Notes: generated by a model from the letters alone, not told the origin. A DNA stretch of 64,000 nt from Gonioctena quinquepunctata (GCA_018342105.1 JAFIRS010002759.1:62001-126000); one strand, 5' to 3'. Shown: positions 10,866 through 22,990, counted from the stretch's first letter. Program-made: numbers and translations.

Positions 10866-12106
10866 TTTCGTAGGTAACAGAGTAAAAGAAATTCAAAAAA
10901 AAATGATATAACAGAATGGAATTTTGTGCCAGGAGAAATGAACGATGGAGATATTGCATCAAGAGGATGTAATATCAAAACATTAATGGAAAGCGGTTGG
11001 ATAGATGGCCCGAGCTGGTTGAAGAGAGATCAGAATGATTGATTGATTGATGAAGAGAAAAGGAAAATAATGACGACACTCATCTCCAATGTGACAATAT
11101 CGACCATGGATTTCAATTATTTTTCAAAATATACCAAAATCATGAGAATGATTGGTTGGATATAACGATTCACTTAAAATTCGAGGAATGCGTCTTCTAG
11201 AAAAACTGGTGAACTCACATGCGAAGAAATCGAACAAGCAGAAATACATTTATTGAAAATGGAACAAGTTGAAAGTTTTGGTGATGAAGCAAAATCCATG
11301 CAAAATCTGCAGTTATTCAAGGATGAGAATGGATTATGGAGAATCAGAACGAAATTACTTATAGGAGATTTCTCAGAAGATTTCAGTACCCCGTATTATT
11401 ACCTAATAAACATCAGATTGTAGAGAAACTGATTGAAGAAAATCATAGAATACATTTGCATGCAGGAGTAAAAACACAATTAGGAATACTTCGGGAGAAA
11501 TTTTGGATTTTGGAGTGCAGAAGAACCGTGAAACAAATCGTGTCAAAATGTGTGATATGCAAAAGATTCAATGCAAAATGTGTAGACACTCCACTTGCTC
11601 CACTGCTGGAAGATAGATTAACTTGTAAGACAGCTTTCAAAATAGTTGAAATAGACTTAGTGGGACTTTTATTTTTGAAAAGTGGAGACAAAACGTGGAT
11701 AGTATTATTTACTTGTGCAGTTTACAGAGCGGTCCATTTTGAGTTAGTCAAATCCCTTTCAACGGACTCATTTGTTTTGGCGTTAAGACGTGTCATGGTA
11801 AGAAGGGAAAGGGTTTCCACTATCTATTCAGACAATGGAACAAATCTAGTTGGTGCATATAACCAGATGAAGAGGATGATTGGGACAAAGTTTTGGAATA
11901 TTCCACAATCAAAAGAATCACATGGAACTTCAAACAGACGTACAATAGGCAAAAGCAAAAGGCAACTGTATTCGGAAATGAAGAAGAAACCAAAAGAGTG
12001 ACAAGAACAGAACGTATAATCGAAGCACCACACCGTTATGGTTTTCAATAAGTTTGAATTTTCACTCAACAATTTCCCTATTGAATAAAATTGTTAAGGG
12101 GAAGAA
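10866..12106 (+). mobile_element. BEL/Pao retrotransposon pol fragment
   Basis: The fragment begins in the RNase H-integrase linker. VGNRVKEIQ, EWNFVPGEMNDGDIASRGC and GWIDGPSWL are typical BEL/Pao sequence. It continues through the integrase to a C-terminal piece with RTERIIEAPH. It ends in a polypurine tract, AAGGGGAAGAA, at 12096-12106, immediately before a likely LTR start. The 5' two-thirds of the element is absent, and its left edge is the LINE insertion. Several frameshifts are present. Confidence 0.8.
11336..12001 (+). pseudogene. BEL/Pao integrase (H2C2 zinc finger plus rve core), broken
   Basis: It has a zinc-binding domain (ENHRIHLHAG, then CVICKRF) and then the integrase core with the first two catalytic aspartates, in EIDLVGL and YSDNGTN. 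The region that should carry the third acidic residue is replaced after ITWNF by unrelated or out-of-frame sequence, so the core is incomplete. The ATG at 11336 is only an internal methionine; coding similarity starts earlier, near 10866. In live elements the protein inserts the cDNA into the genome. Non-functional here. Confidence 0.8.
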
Positions 12107-12866
12107 TGTTGGGAATAGTTCATATTCATTCACCCTGTACTGTTTTTCTTGCTTGCTAATCAGTTTGACAAAATATAATTTGGAAGAGTGAATGTCAATC
12201 ACTTTCATAGTCACAGTATATCCATTTTGAAGCTTATAAATAACAATATCCATGTCGATTGGAAGTCGTAAGAAATTTAGAAAAAATCTGAAAATGAAAA
12301 TTTGCATTGTTCTTCAGATGACTGGAGTATGTTTCCTGAACTTCTTACGATTTCCAATCGAAATTGTTTTATTTTCGACAAATGTATTTTTCAACAAATA
12401 TGCATTTGTAAAACGTCAGGGGGACTGACATACCCAAATTACTCAAAGAGAATCTCTTTTTTGGCCGACAAATATACATTCATTATCTGTAATTCACCTA
12501 CGTCTTCTATCATAATCGATAACTACTGCAGTAGTATAATTCCTACACAGTTTGACATTTTATTACGATAACGTATTCAATCGCGTGGAAGTCGAAAAGA
12601 GTTGATGCGATTTCAATGCTGTTTTTGGGTTGGTTGATGCAATGAACGTGTATTACCCAATATCGGACGCAGAGTTGCATACATGATGAATGAGAATATT
12701 TACAGATACATAATTGTAGTTAATATATGCGGATGCAGAAATATCTGTTGTCAACTTTTATTTTCCCTGTATAATATTATTTGACATTGAAAATATTTTG
12801 TTTTTGTTTTCAATTTTGGTTTATTTCTAATTCTAATTTTGACTATTCAGCTCCACGTTGAGAACC
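12107..12866 (+). repeat. Probable 3' LTR start of the BEL/Pao element and following sequence
   Basis: TGTTGGGAATAG begins directly after the polypurine tract, as a 3' LTR should. The LTR end is not resolved. A short hairpin (near 12255-12277 and 12335-12360, around TCGTAAGAA) lies inside. No ORF of interest. Confidence 0.4.
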
Positions 12867-13331
12867 CAAATTGTTATGAAATGATAATTGGTGTTTTTTC
12901 CGCCACACTTTTGTTATTGCCCCACAAATATTTTCTCCCTGTATAAATATTTTGATTTCGATATACCTCTACAATGAAATAAGAATTCAGCTACGCGATG
13001 GGAAGCCAATTGTAATATTGTGATATGATAATAGCTAATTTTTATGAAATAATAATTGCCAGCTAACGTTACTGTTGTACTGTACTGTAACGTTTACTCG
13101 CCACGTTGTTGCCAATTATTATTCTTTTTCCTACCACGACTAATCTCAGTTGGTACGCCTTCACCTCAGGAGTCGGTACTGGCAATAGAGCCACTGCCTG
13201 TCTAGATGTCACTCAAACTATTTCAGTTGAGTGTTTATAAGTGAGATTTTAGCATATCATTGTGGAAAATAAACCAGAAATTATCAAAAAACAACTATTT
13301 CCTTCATTCAGGAAAACTTATATTAACCTGG
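12840..13331 (-). repeat. LTR-like segment of a second, minus-strand retroelement
   Basis: On the minus strand a primer-binding-like CAACGTGGAGC sits next to a possible LTR end near 12870, similar to the arrangement at 35622-35640. The other end, near 13331, carries TTCCTGAATGAAGG. A related end occurs at 15103. A smaller second copy of the junction region lies near 12985. Boundaries are tentative. Confidence 0.35.
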
Positions 13332-14445
13332 CCTACGATAGATAACTTATAACTATGAGCAATTGACAAATTTTCATAAAATAATGAAAACAGTGATGGA
13401 TATGTAGATATAACCTCACTTTTTTCTTTTGAATTGGAAGAATTCTTTTATAGTTCAATACCAAATCATAGAGTTCTTCTGATATACGAGTAATTTTGTG
13501 GAGTGATTCAGTTTGTGATGTGCACTAAAAGAGTTTATACCTGGAACTGAAATGTCGCTGATGCCTGGCATAATCTGAATTCCTGTTTCATCCACTCCTC
13601 TCAGGAACTCACCATTTCAAAAGGAACCATCCAAAATCCACGAAATCAGCTTGCACAAGTTTTCATGTGGAGAACCAAAAAGGTAATCTTCTTTAATCCT
13701 TGGTTATTTTGTGTCGAGATTATTCAGAGTTTATATTGGTTTTTTGTTGTTGAAAAACTACCTTCTCATTAATAAAATCTTCTCTTCAAATTTTTTTTCA
13801 ATCTCCTCTCGCTTTGTTTTTTCATTCCCTGGATACCATTTCTGTTTTGTCATTTTTATTTGAATTTTCAAAATCGCGCACTTTCTTGTCGAACTTTCAC
13901 TATTTTGGTGTTATTTGAGAAAACTTATGAACTAATATATTTTACATTTCTTATAAACTAAATACAATATTTTATGATAATTATTTTTGACATTTCTCTG
14001 TTCTTACTTTTCCACAATTTCAAATCTTTTATCTCACCATCTCTGTTCCCTGATTGGCTATTGTCATCAAGAAGTTTCTTGTTCTCCCATTGGCTATTTT
14101 TACTTAGATACAATTTCATATACTGTATGTTTCAAGCCTATAATTTTGTTGATCACATTTAATTCAGAATGATTTTGTAAATCTAGACTTTTTTGTTGTA
14201 TTTTAAACAATTATAGGTTGTAATCATTTTGACAATGTATGAAAATGATTGCATTTTAGTATTTGCATATTTTTACTTATCAATATTATACAGAGGCTTC
14301 ATAAAGGAAATAGAATCTCAAAAAAAATTTAAAACAATTTCTCATGAACTACTAACTATTAAGTAATTATTATTTTTGTGTTTTTTTTTTAAAATTATTT
14401 CTTTTTCATCTTTAAAATATATTACTGGTCCTTCCTAACATAACA

Positions 14446-14487
<42 letters not shown>

Positions 14488-16085
14488 TTATTTAAATATT
14501 GATGGGATTGGATTTTCGTTCATATATTTTTCTCCAGCTATGTTATCTTACTCTTTTTCACCCCTTTTTACCTTATCCCAGCTCAGTCGGTACGCCTATG
14601 AACAATACGTCATCTGAGAAGTTGGATCTGTGGTCAGTGGTGCCAACTTGCCGAAATGATGGATGTCAAATAAGCTGTTTAGTGGGGGGAAAAGTGGTTA
14701 AATGTACTCAGATGAACAATAAATGCAGAAGATTGTCAAATATCCATTTTTATTGAAGTAAATTCTTGAAACTGACCTACTCTGAAATATTTTTTTACTA
14801 TTTTCGAATCTTTTAGCTATTTGCCCTTTGATATGTTCATAAATAAATACCTATATAAATATTTCAAATGTCCGGCTATGTATTCTACCTTTTTCCCATT
14901 TGAATCTTTTACCTTTCTTTCTTTACCTTACCTAACTCAATCGGTACGCCTATGGAATCTCAGGAGTAAGTTCTACTGTGGAGCCCTCTGGTAGTTCTTG
15001 ATGTCAGTTTCAGAAAAATGGTACACTGTTTTGATTCATTATTGGAAATAAGTCAGAAATTCATCAAAATAATAATTGTCTTTATTCAGGAAGACTTACT
15101 GTTACATATTCTGCGATAATTAACTTAAATTAGTGTTCCATAGCAAAATATACATGAAAATTATGTGATAATAAAAAGAGTGAAATACAATCTATTTCTG
15201 TAGGTTATGTTGATATCAGTGAAATCATTAGTCAATAACCCAATTTATGAAAGTTTTTCATCGAAGGAGTTCTTAAAATGGTTTATTTTCAAAATGCACT
15301 GAGTTTTGTAACTTTTATGGTTCTAATGTACCTGTGGTTTCTTCAATTGCAAATGTTCAGTGTCTTGGATCACTCTCCTGTTCTTGGAAACTGCCGTTCC
15401 AGTCTGCAGCCCCCTTGTTTGACTGTGAACCCGTCCTCGGACTGATATATGTATGGAATGAGAAGGTAAGATTCGTTATGTACCTGGTTTATCAGCAAAT
15501 GATCTTCTGTATTCGTGGTGTGACAAATATAGCAAATATACTTGATTTCAAATTAATTTTTTGAGTCGTTCTCAAATGTTTAACTCCTTCAGCTTGATGA
15601 TTTTTCTCATACCACATATCTTCTGTTCTCTCTCAATTCTCGGTTTACGCATTCTTTACTTTTCATTATTTTGTTTGACAAGATTTTATTCACAAATGTT
15701 CTAAATACTTACTACTTGATTATATTAAAAATCATTTTTTGATGTTTTCGCTTTTATATTTTTAATATTCATAATTTTGCATCAAGATCTTTCCCCGGCA
15801 TCCATGTCTATTGTTTCTCCATCAAATTTCGTATACAGAATGCTTCTAACTTTATCATTTGTACTCGTACTAAATATATTAGTAAATTTTGATTTCTATA
15901 TTATTTATAAATTATCCAATATATTTAATTGAAAACATGTTTATTTAAACTACACTATATTATGAGGTTTCATAAATGGAATCCTCAGAAACTTAAATAA
16001 TGCATAAATTACTAAATATGAACATTGCTTATTTTGTTTCAGTTATAATTTCTATTTAACTCAAACATTTAACAACTCTTTAACT

Positions 16086-16117
<32 letters not shown>

Positions 16118-16153
16118 GTATATATATATATATGATTTACTATATATATATTT

Positions 16154-16184
<31 letters not shown>

Positions 16185-16250
16185 GTTATATATATATATA
16201 TTTATATATATATATATAATATATATATATATATGTATATATTAGTTGTA
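13100..16250. repeat. Diverged tandem duplication (~1.78-kb period) ending in TA microsatellites
   Basis: Sequence around 13145-13331, 13440-13700 and on to the TA tract at 14446-14489 is echoed in the same order at 14936-15103, 15260-15480 and the TA tract at 16091-16242. Shared markers are TCGGTACGCCTATG-like, TTATTCAGGAARACTTA and the following GAGTTCTT. An extra copy of the first marker lies at 14581. Similarity is patchy, so the duplication is old. ORFs at 13974-14172, 14499-14756 and 15334-15564 have no recognisable domain. Nothing else is seen in this 3-kb stretch. Confidence 0.5.
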
Positions 16251-16442
16251 TTAAGTTTTTGAGGAACACGTATTATAATATATACAATAAAAAATGCAAT
16301 CATAAAAGGAGACTTAAATACATTATTGGATAATTTTTTTTCATAAAAAAAAACAGTGGAATTTCATTTTCGAATATCTATTCAACCACGATGAGTGAAA
16401 CTTAACCCCCAAATTTTTTTTTAAGAAATAGATATTTGTATT

Positions 16443-16577
16443 TCGAGGTGATATCATTCTGTATATGAGTTACCTGGGAGAAGGGGTTTGGGAAAAGTCA
16501 GATTTACATCATTATGATTTACGTTAAAAATAGAATTTGTATTTGAGTATATATTTTATTGAATTCAACTCACAACA
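16443..16577 (+). repeat. 5' LTR of the Ty3/gypsy element
   Basis: It matches 20941-21084. Shared blocks are GATATCATTCTGTATATGAG, TTACCTGGGA and TATATTTTATTGAATTCAAC. It ends in CACAACA directly before the primer-binding site. Confidence 0.85.
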
Positions 16578-16589
16578 TGGCGCAGTAGG
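16578..16589 (+). promoter_or_regulatory. Primer-binding site of the Ty3/gypsy element
   Basis: TGGCGCAGTAGG begins at the base after the LTR. TGGCGC is a common start for a site that pairs with the 3' CCA end of a tRNA. The tRNA identity is not determined. Confidence 0.7.
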
Positions 16590-16632
16590 AAAAAGAAGCT
16601 GAGTTATAATCGAAGGAAGTAAGATTTGAGCA

Positions 16633-17524
16633 ATGGAATTTTTGAAACAACCGGCGTCAATGAGTATGTGTGGGGACTTGGGATCCAACTGGCGGAAGTT
16701 TAGGAAGAAGAAAGAGGTTCAGGCAGCGGTTCTATTACATTGTCTAGGAGAAGAGGCTAATGAAGTTCTGGAGACATTGTATTTGACAGCTAATGGAAGA
16801 ACAGATCCAGATAAGATAATTAAACAATTAGATGTTCATTTTTTACCCAAATCCAATCCTAGTGTGGAAACTCACAAATTTAATTCAAGAAATCAACTTT
16901 ATGGTGAATCATTTGAAACTTTTTTGGCAGAATTGAAGAAAATAGCTAGAGATTGTGAGTTTGGTACATTTGAAGATAGGCTCATAAAAGATGGAATAGT
17001 TAGTGGGATTAGAGATCAGAAAGTGAAGGATCGCTTGCTGCGAGAAACAAATTTGGATTTGACAAAGACTTTTGAAATTTGTCGTGTGGCTGAACAGACT
17101 GAACAATATATTAAGGCAATGACAGATAAAACAGAAAACCTTGAAATTAGTGGAATACATGAAAAAAAATAGATTCACCAATGTGAAAGAAAATAGCATG
17201 TATGCTAGAAGACAAGAAGAAAAAATAAAAGCACAGAAAAATTATGTACCAGGAGAATATAGAAGACAGCTCAATATGAATAGTTCCGGTCGTGACGATG
17301 AACGGGAGCAAGCAACCAGGACAGCGAATGAAATACAGGACGTATCCAATAAACATAGCAGAACAAGTGATGGAGGATCACATGATTCTTATCAGTCGAA
17401 CTGTGGTAAATGTGGTTTGAAGCACCGTTATCGTAAATGTCCAGCTTTTGACAAACAATGTAGAGATGAAATTATTTGCGAACAATATCCATTTATATGG
17501 CAGTTTGCATGGATTGTCAGGTGA
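16633..17524 (+). pseudogene. Ty3/gypsy gag, frameshifted
   Basis: Residues 1-179 (16633-17172) form a retrotransposon capsid domain with WRKFRKKKEVQ, LLHCLGEEA, ETLY and a helical C-terminal half (RDQKVKDRLLRE). The frame then changes, and the nucleocapsid part follows to 17524. It is rich in charged residues and has a zinc knuckle, CGKCGLKHRYRKCP. A second knuckle-like CFRFNHFAHFC lies after another break near 17660. The protein would package element RNA into particles. The breaks make it inactive. Confidence 0.8.
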
Positions 17525-17633
17525 ATATAATTCAACGTTCTGCATGGTATTTGCTAGGAAAGTAGTTGTTTTTCGCCTGTCGGTCTACCAATTGGATTTC
17601 AATTTATATTGAACCTTTTGTGAAGACGACTTT

Positions 17634-18028
17634 GTGTGCTTTATGCATTTCATTTCTCAATGTAGGAGATGTTTTAGATTTAATCACTTTGCTCATTTCT
17701 GTAATAATAATTTTTATTCCGGTGTAAATGGTATTACTGAAGATGAACATTATAATTATGATGATTATGTTTTAGGATCAATTAAGATTTTTATGATGGA
17801 AAACTCGGAACATGATTGGAATGAAACACTTTATATTCCAGCTTGTGGCAAGTACTCAAAATTCAAGCTAGACACGGGGGCTCATGTTAATATTATACCA
17901 GAAAATATTTGGATAATTTTGAAAAAAGGTTCAATGAAAAAATTAAACTGAATATTACGAATTATGGAGGTCAAACATTGGATGTTGTTGGTTCCTATAA
18001 CTTGCGAGTTGTTTTCAGTGGTGTTTAG
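17634..18028 (+). pseudogene. Ty3/gypsy second zinc knuckle and protease fragment
   Basis: CRRCFRFNHFAHFC is followed by a linker and then FKLDTGAHVNIIP, the active-site motif of a retropepsin (DTG). The frame stops at 17951. Continuation to about 18020 is visible in another frame before the 18029 insertion. Confidence 0.75.
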
Positions 18029-19238
18029 ACTGGGGAGAGTTGGGGGAGTAAATACCCCACATCTGACCAACCAAATGTTCAGCCCGGCCATAAACAGGGT
18101 GTTATGAATTAACAAACCACACCTGCAACACCAAACTTGTTGTTAGATTGAGAAAACAAGTATCAAGAGCATCGACTGTCTGAGGATGGTTGAACCGAGA
18201 TTATCTCACTGGAGCGGCCTACAGGAAATAACTCTTTCTCTCTATACTTGGGCGATGAGTTGTTCATCCAGGAAGTACGTACCGAGTTTCAGAAAGATTC
18301 AAAAATAATAATGCACTCAGAAAAATATTAAGAATATACATATATATTTTATAAAAGCTAACAAAGTATTTCATCCGTTCTATATACGGATAAGATGATA
18401 CAATATTCAAAGAATAGAGTGTAGTTACATTGAAGTTATTTTCTTATCAGTCTACAAATCAAATAGTTTGACTAAAAGCAATAGTGACATCAATTGTCAA
18501 GAACGACTGGTAATAATTATCTTTTGAAAACTTAGGGAACATAAAATTATGGAGATACATTGAAAGACACATTCACATTATAAATAATTCAATTTGCCCA
18601 ACCATAAATTCAGAAAACATATATGAACTTACTCCAAATCAGCAGGGTCAACACTTATTTTACTTGAGATGGTTTTTAAACGACAATTAGTTTAATTGTA
18701 TTATTATTTTGAATAATCCCGCTGAAATTGTTTATTTTATTTTCACCTAGAGTAGCGTTGTATGGATGCGGTTTTCTATGAGGTCATGAACTATCGATTT
18801 GAGGTTTTCCGTTGACATATCTCGTTCGTGAAGCGTTGATAAATAATACGTTATTTTGGAAAAAATACTGGTTTACTCGTGAATTCACTTGGTTGCTGTC
18901 GCTACTCGGTTTAACTTGATTTGAAAGTAATTTTTCCTAATGGCTTCTTAAGTTAACTGCAAGACGACTATATTTTTCCTTTTCCCATCTTTATGTCACT
19001 ATATTGTGATCGAATGAAATCTTACCCCATTTTGAAAGGAACATATTACCGGAGCAACGTCTATGTAATGACTGACTTTTTGATGGCGAGCGCCTCGTGC
19101 TTTTATATCATTCGACCCTAACCATGATTCATCTGCGCATTACATTCCCACACCAGTTATCTTCACCCTTTATTTGACTTCGGAATCTATTTTCATTCCG
19201 AGCGGATTTTGTCTTCTGGCTATGAAGTTCATATTTAG
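18029..19238. mobile_element. ~1.2-kb insertion inside the Ty3/gypsy pol, flanked by TTTAG
   Basis: TTTAG occurs at 18024-18028 and again at 19234-19238. Removing the segment and one TTTAG brings the two sides of the pol linker back together. That fits a transposition event with a 5-bp target duplication, such as a solo LTR. The ends are not clear TG/CA and no inverted termini or ORF is seen, so the class is open. Confidence 0.5.
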
Positions 19239-20460
19239 TAATATCGTGTTGTTTCTTGTGAATGAAAGTTTTTCTCTAATTATGGGGCATGACAATGGTA
19301 AGAATTATTCTCTTGATTTTATTATTCACCGCCTGTTTTGGGAATTCAAAATGTACAAGAGCAAAATCTTATTCGAAGAAATATATTTAAAATCCAAAAT
19401 AATAATGTTTTTACTGAAAATCCAGTATTGTTTGAAGGCATTGGTGAAATTTCGAGTAGTCCAACCAAAAGATGTACCGTGCCGTAGAGTACCATTTCAT
19501 CTCATGGATAAACTCAAAGCCGAATTAGATAGAATGATATCTGGTAATATAATTACAACAGTAAAGAAACCCACTGAATTTGTGAATCCAATAGTAATTT
19601 TCAAAAAACCAGACAATAGTATTCGTATTTGTCTGGACCCACAAAATTTAAATGATGCATTGTTAAGAGAACATTATGAAATTCCAACTTTTGATGAAAT
19701 TACACGAGAGATGTGTGGAGCAAAAGTATTTTCAACCCTCGATGCCAACAAAGGGTTTTGGCAAATTGTGTTAACAGAGAAAGCTTCTGAGCTAACAATA
19801 TTTGCAACACCTTTCGGTAGGTTCATGTTTTACGTTTGCCATATGGTGTATGTAATGCTCCGGAAATTTTTCACAGAACATTTTTCACAGAATTATTTTT
19901 GGAGGCATCAAGGGAGTTAAATTATATATTGACGATATTATAATTTTCGCAAAAACCTTGAAGGAACATGATGAGATTCTGGAAAAAAAAATTTTCAAGC
20001 AATTAAAATGGGCGTCAAATTTAATAAAAATAAATATAGGTTCAAAGTGAACGAAGTTAAGTATGTGGTATACATTTTGACAGATGAAGGTATAAAAATT
20101 GATGGTGATAAAATTGAAGCTATAAAACAGATAGATATTCCAAAGAACACTGAAGAGTTGAGCAGGCTTTTAGGAATGGTTACATATGTTGCCAAGTTTA
20201 TTCCAAATTTGTTCAAACTCACATCAAACTTGAGGGTATTGTTGAAAAAAGATGTTGTATGGGAGTGGAATGACATTAATCAAAAAAAAATTGAGAATTA
20301 AAAAAACCTATTGATGACAAGACCTATTCTACAATATTATGATGAAAATAAACTGATAGTTTTGTCAGTTGACAGTTCAAAGTGGAAAGCCTGTTGCATA
20401 TGCTTCAAAATTTTTGTGAACAATAAATATACACAAAAATCATATTATGATAGAATGTAA
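19239..20460 (+). pseudogene. Ty3/gypsy reverse transcriptase and start of RNase H
   Basis: The linker SFSLIMGHD leads into RT. Motifs are VPCRRVPFHLMDKL, IRICLDPQNLN (motif typical of the K02A2.6/Mag-like group), FSTLDANKGFWQI with the first catalytic Asp, FATPFGRF, then after frame changes YIDDIIIF with the catalytic DD. The connection domain follows with RLLGMVTYVAKFIP near 20160-20210. A start of RNase H (LSVDSSKWKA) is visible near 20360. At least three frameshifts lie in this stretch. Polymerase residues are kept but the frame is not. Confidence 0.8.
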
Positions 20461-20479
20461 GAAACTTACTTGATTTATA

Positions 20480-20777
20480 AACTGGAGTTTGGGAACCAGC
20501 AACAGTTATTAGAGTTGACCGAAATAGGCCTCGATCGTTCGTTGTTAAATTGAATAAAAATGGTAGAATTTACTTAAGAAATAGGATATTTTTGAAGAAA
20601 ATTTCCTTGAATTTTTCCAGTGTCACAACTGATATAGAGTGTGATTGGTCATTGAATTGTAATGATAATGGAAATCAAAATAATGAGAATGAAGAAATGA
20701 CTGTAAATGTAAATAATGATATTTCAGAAAATGAAATAGGTGAAACACCAAGAGAGAGACAGTGTATATTAAACTAA
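20480..20777 (+). pseudogene. Ty3/gypsy integrase C-terminal remnant
   Basis: VWEPATVIRVDRNRPRSFVV followed by RIYLRNRIFL matches the C-terminal module of Ty3/gypsy integrases. It follows the RNase H start with only a few dozen bases between, so about 2 kb of pol has been deleted. The frame runs on to a stop at 20777. Confidence 0.7.
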
Positions 20778-20940
20778 TTTTGGTCGTACTATAAGAAAAC
20801 CTTGCTACCTTCGGGATTATATATAGTTTCAGTTCCCTTGCCACCTTCTGGATTATATATTATAGTTTCAGTTCCGATGTTGTAATAATATACTTGAATT
20901 AATTTCAATTTTTTATTTTGTTCATTTGGAAAGGCAAAGA

Positions 20941-21084
20941 TGTAGTGATATCATTCTGTATATGAGTTACCTGGGAAAAGGGGTTATTAGAGAAAAATCA
21001 GATTTGATATCATTATGATTATACTCATTAAGAAATAGATATTTGTATTACGAGTATATATTTTATTGAATTCAACTTACAACA
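20941..21084 (+). repeat. 3' LTR of the Ty3/gypsy element
   Basis: It starts TGTAGTGATATC right after a purine-rich tract and ends TTACAACA. It is longer than the 5' copy by a few bases because of indels. Confidence 0.85.
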
Positions 21085-21937
21085 GATTAAACTTAACTTT
21101 CATAATGAATTAGATAAGACTCAAAAATATAAATATAGTAGTCATGTAACTTTTATGTGTATGAGCATTGAATATTACTCTTTAAATGTGTGTTCGACTG
21201 GATCTCCATTGGAAAGTCGGTTTTATTGTTTATTATTGGTATTATTTTCCGAATAATAAATTGCAGAGCCTCATTCGAAGAAGTGGGACGAATACAACGT
21301 GTCGTGTAAAGAAGTTATCTCAAAACAAATAGAAATGGTTTCGATACTAAGAAGTTATGCAAATTTCATTTAAGAAGTTCGGCACCGTTATGATCGTAAC
21401 ATCATTATGAACCAAGTATTTTTGCAAACTTCAATGAAAAATATGTTTGGTTTCCAGCTGGGTATTATTTCATCATTATCATTCTTACATTCAAACTTCA
21501 TCGCGTTGATCTGTTAAATTCCGGTACAAACTTTTCAGTCACATTTTGGATATTCACTACTAATTTGGCATAACCTGCCAATTTTCGAATCGAAGAATTG
21601 AATAAATAAATATTTTGAAAGCACCTTGAATGGGTATTATCATGAGAATCAATGATAAAATTTTCATAAATTTTAAATAATTTTTTTTGTTCGTTTGGTT
21701 TTCCATCAAATTGGGAACACAGTTGAAATGTTCGTAATTCGCATTTGAAATAATTCGCCATATCAAAATTGTACTTGATATAATCAATCCAGAATTAATT
21801 CTATTATTTGTAGCTATATGAATGTTAATGAATATTTTCATTTATTTGAATTGGGAGTTGTATTTCCTGAGTTAGCTAAAAAATAATCGATTGTTAAAAA
21901 ACAAGCAACATAATAAAATTATAAAAAACAATTTTTA
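21085..21937. other. No gene recognised
   Basis: AT-rich sequence. Two overlapping minus-strand frames of about 90 codons (21498-21841) share no motif I know, and I do not call them genes. Confidence 0.45.
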
Positions 21938-22169
21938 AAGACAAGCTTTTATTTATACAAATGCACTTAAAAGCAAAAAAAAATTTTTTTCATTGTTTGA
22001 TCTAGGTTATTCTGTGCGTAACAGATTCAAAATTGTGCCGCGCAAGATTACCTATTCTGTATCCGCGGCAAGCTTTTGAATCTGTTTCTCGCAGAATAAC
22101 CTAGATCAAACAATGAAATACATTATTTTTTCCTTTTTAGTGCATTTGTATAAATAAAAGCTTGTCTTT
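21938..22169. mobile_element. Near-perfect hairpin MITE
   Basis: The 232-bp element is an almost complete palindrome. The arm beginning AAAGACAAGCTTTTATTTAT and containing TTGTTTGATCTAGGTTATTC is repeated inverted on the other side. The unpaired centre (about 22033-22068) is GC-richer, with GCCGCGCAAG and CCGCGGCAAG. There is no coding capacity. Such foldbacks are moved by a transposase supplied elsewhere. Confidence 0.8.
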
Positions 22170-22329
22170 GAATTTTTTTTGATAATATTTATTTTTAACT
22201 TTTTTGTTTCGTTTTTTATTTACAACTAATGAAATCTTGTTTTAAAAAATTTTTCGTTTATTTATTTTAATTTTCTTAGTATTTATGTTAAATAACTAGT
22301 TTAGTAATTTTTATCCAATACATTTTTGA
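22170..22329. other. AT-rich spacer
   Basis: T-rich sequence between the hairpin MITE and the next repeat. Nothing recognised. Confidence 0.5.
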
Positions 22330-22990
22330 ATTTTGACATAAATCATAATTTCCGACCCCGGAAACCCCTATATACCAATTTTGAATAGAATCGAACCATA
22401 ATCATCATATAAATTGTCCGCCATATTGGAGCCGCAATTTTGTTTTTTTTTCGCCCAAAAAAGATTTTATAATGCATTGTCATCGGAATTATGTACACCT
22501 GCCAAATTTCAAAACAATCGGACGATTAGAAGTGGTTCAAATTTAACTTGCAAGATTTGATTACAGACAGACAGACACACAGACAGACACCGGGACAGGT
22601 GAAACTAAATAAAATATTGTAAAAAAAAGTCTTCGACCCCAAAAACACCCACATACAAGTTTTGAATAGAATCGGCCATAATCACAAAACTCATTCGCCA
22701 TTTTGGAGCCGGCATGTTGAATTTTTGAATTTTGATGAGAGAATCATAATTTCCTACCCCGAAAACTCCTAGAAAACAATTTTGAATATAATTGGGCCAT
22801 AATCACAGAAATTGTCCGCCATATTGAAGCCGCAATTTTGTTTTTTCCCACAAAACAATTTCATAATGCATTGTCACCGGAATTATATACACCTGCCAAA
22901 TTTCAAATCAATGGGACTATTGAAAGTGGGTCAAATTTAACTTGCAAGATCTGATTACAGACAGACAGATACCGCGACAGGTGAAACTAA
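22330..22990 (+). repeat. Interspersed repeat with ACAGACAGAC tract and GGTGAAACTAAATAAAA ends
   Basis: It contains two similar halves (about 22330-22620 and 22640-22995). Each has TTTCCGACCCCGRAAAC-like, CAATTTTGAATAGAAT, CGCCATATTGGAGCCGCAAT, an ACAGACAGACAG tract, and an end reading CGGGACAGGTGAAACTAAAT. It is the reverse orientation of the repeat at 4070-4720. The AATAAA-like ends may mean a retroposon, but no protein is encoded. Confidence 0.65.

Larger units (their letters stand above)
16443..21084 (+). mobile_element. Ty3/gypsy retrotransposon with both LTRs, internally deleted
   Basis: The order is 5' LTR (16443-16577), primer-binding site, gag, protease, RT, a small RNase H piece, the tail of integrase, a polypurine-like AAAGGCAAAGA, and the 3' LTR (20941-21084). 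Two events disabled it. The RNase H to integrase core is deleted at about 20460-20490, and a 1.2-kb foreign segment interrupts the protease-RT linker. Several frameshifts are also present. The LTRs differ at roughly 15% of positions by eye, so it is old. Confidence 0.85.

Noticed and set aside
21498..21841. Two overlapping ~90-codon minus-strand ORFs
   Set aside because: They overlap in different frames, contain no motif and lie in AT-rich intron sequence.
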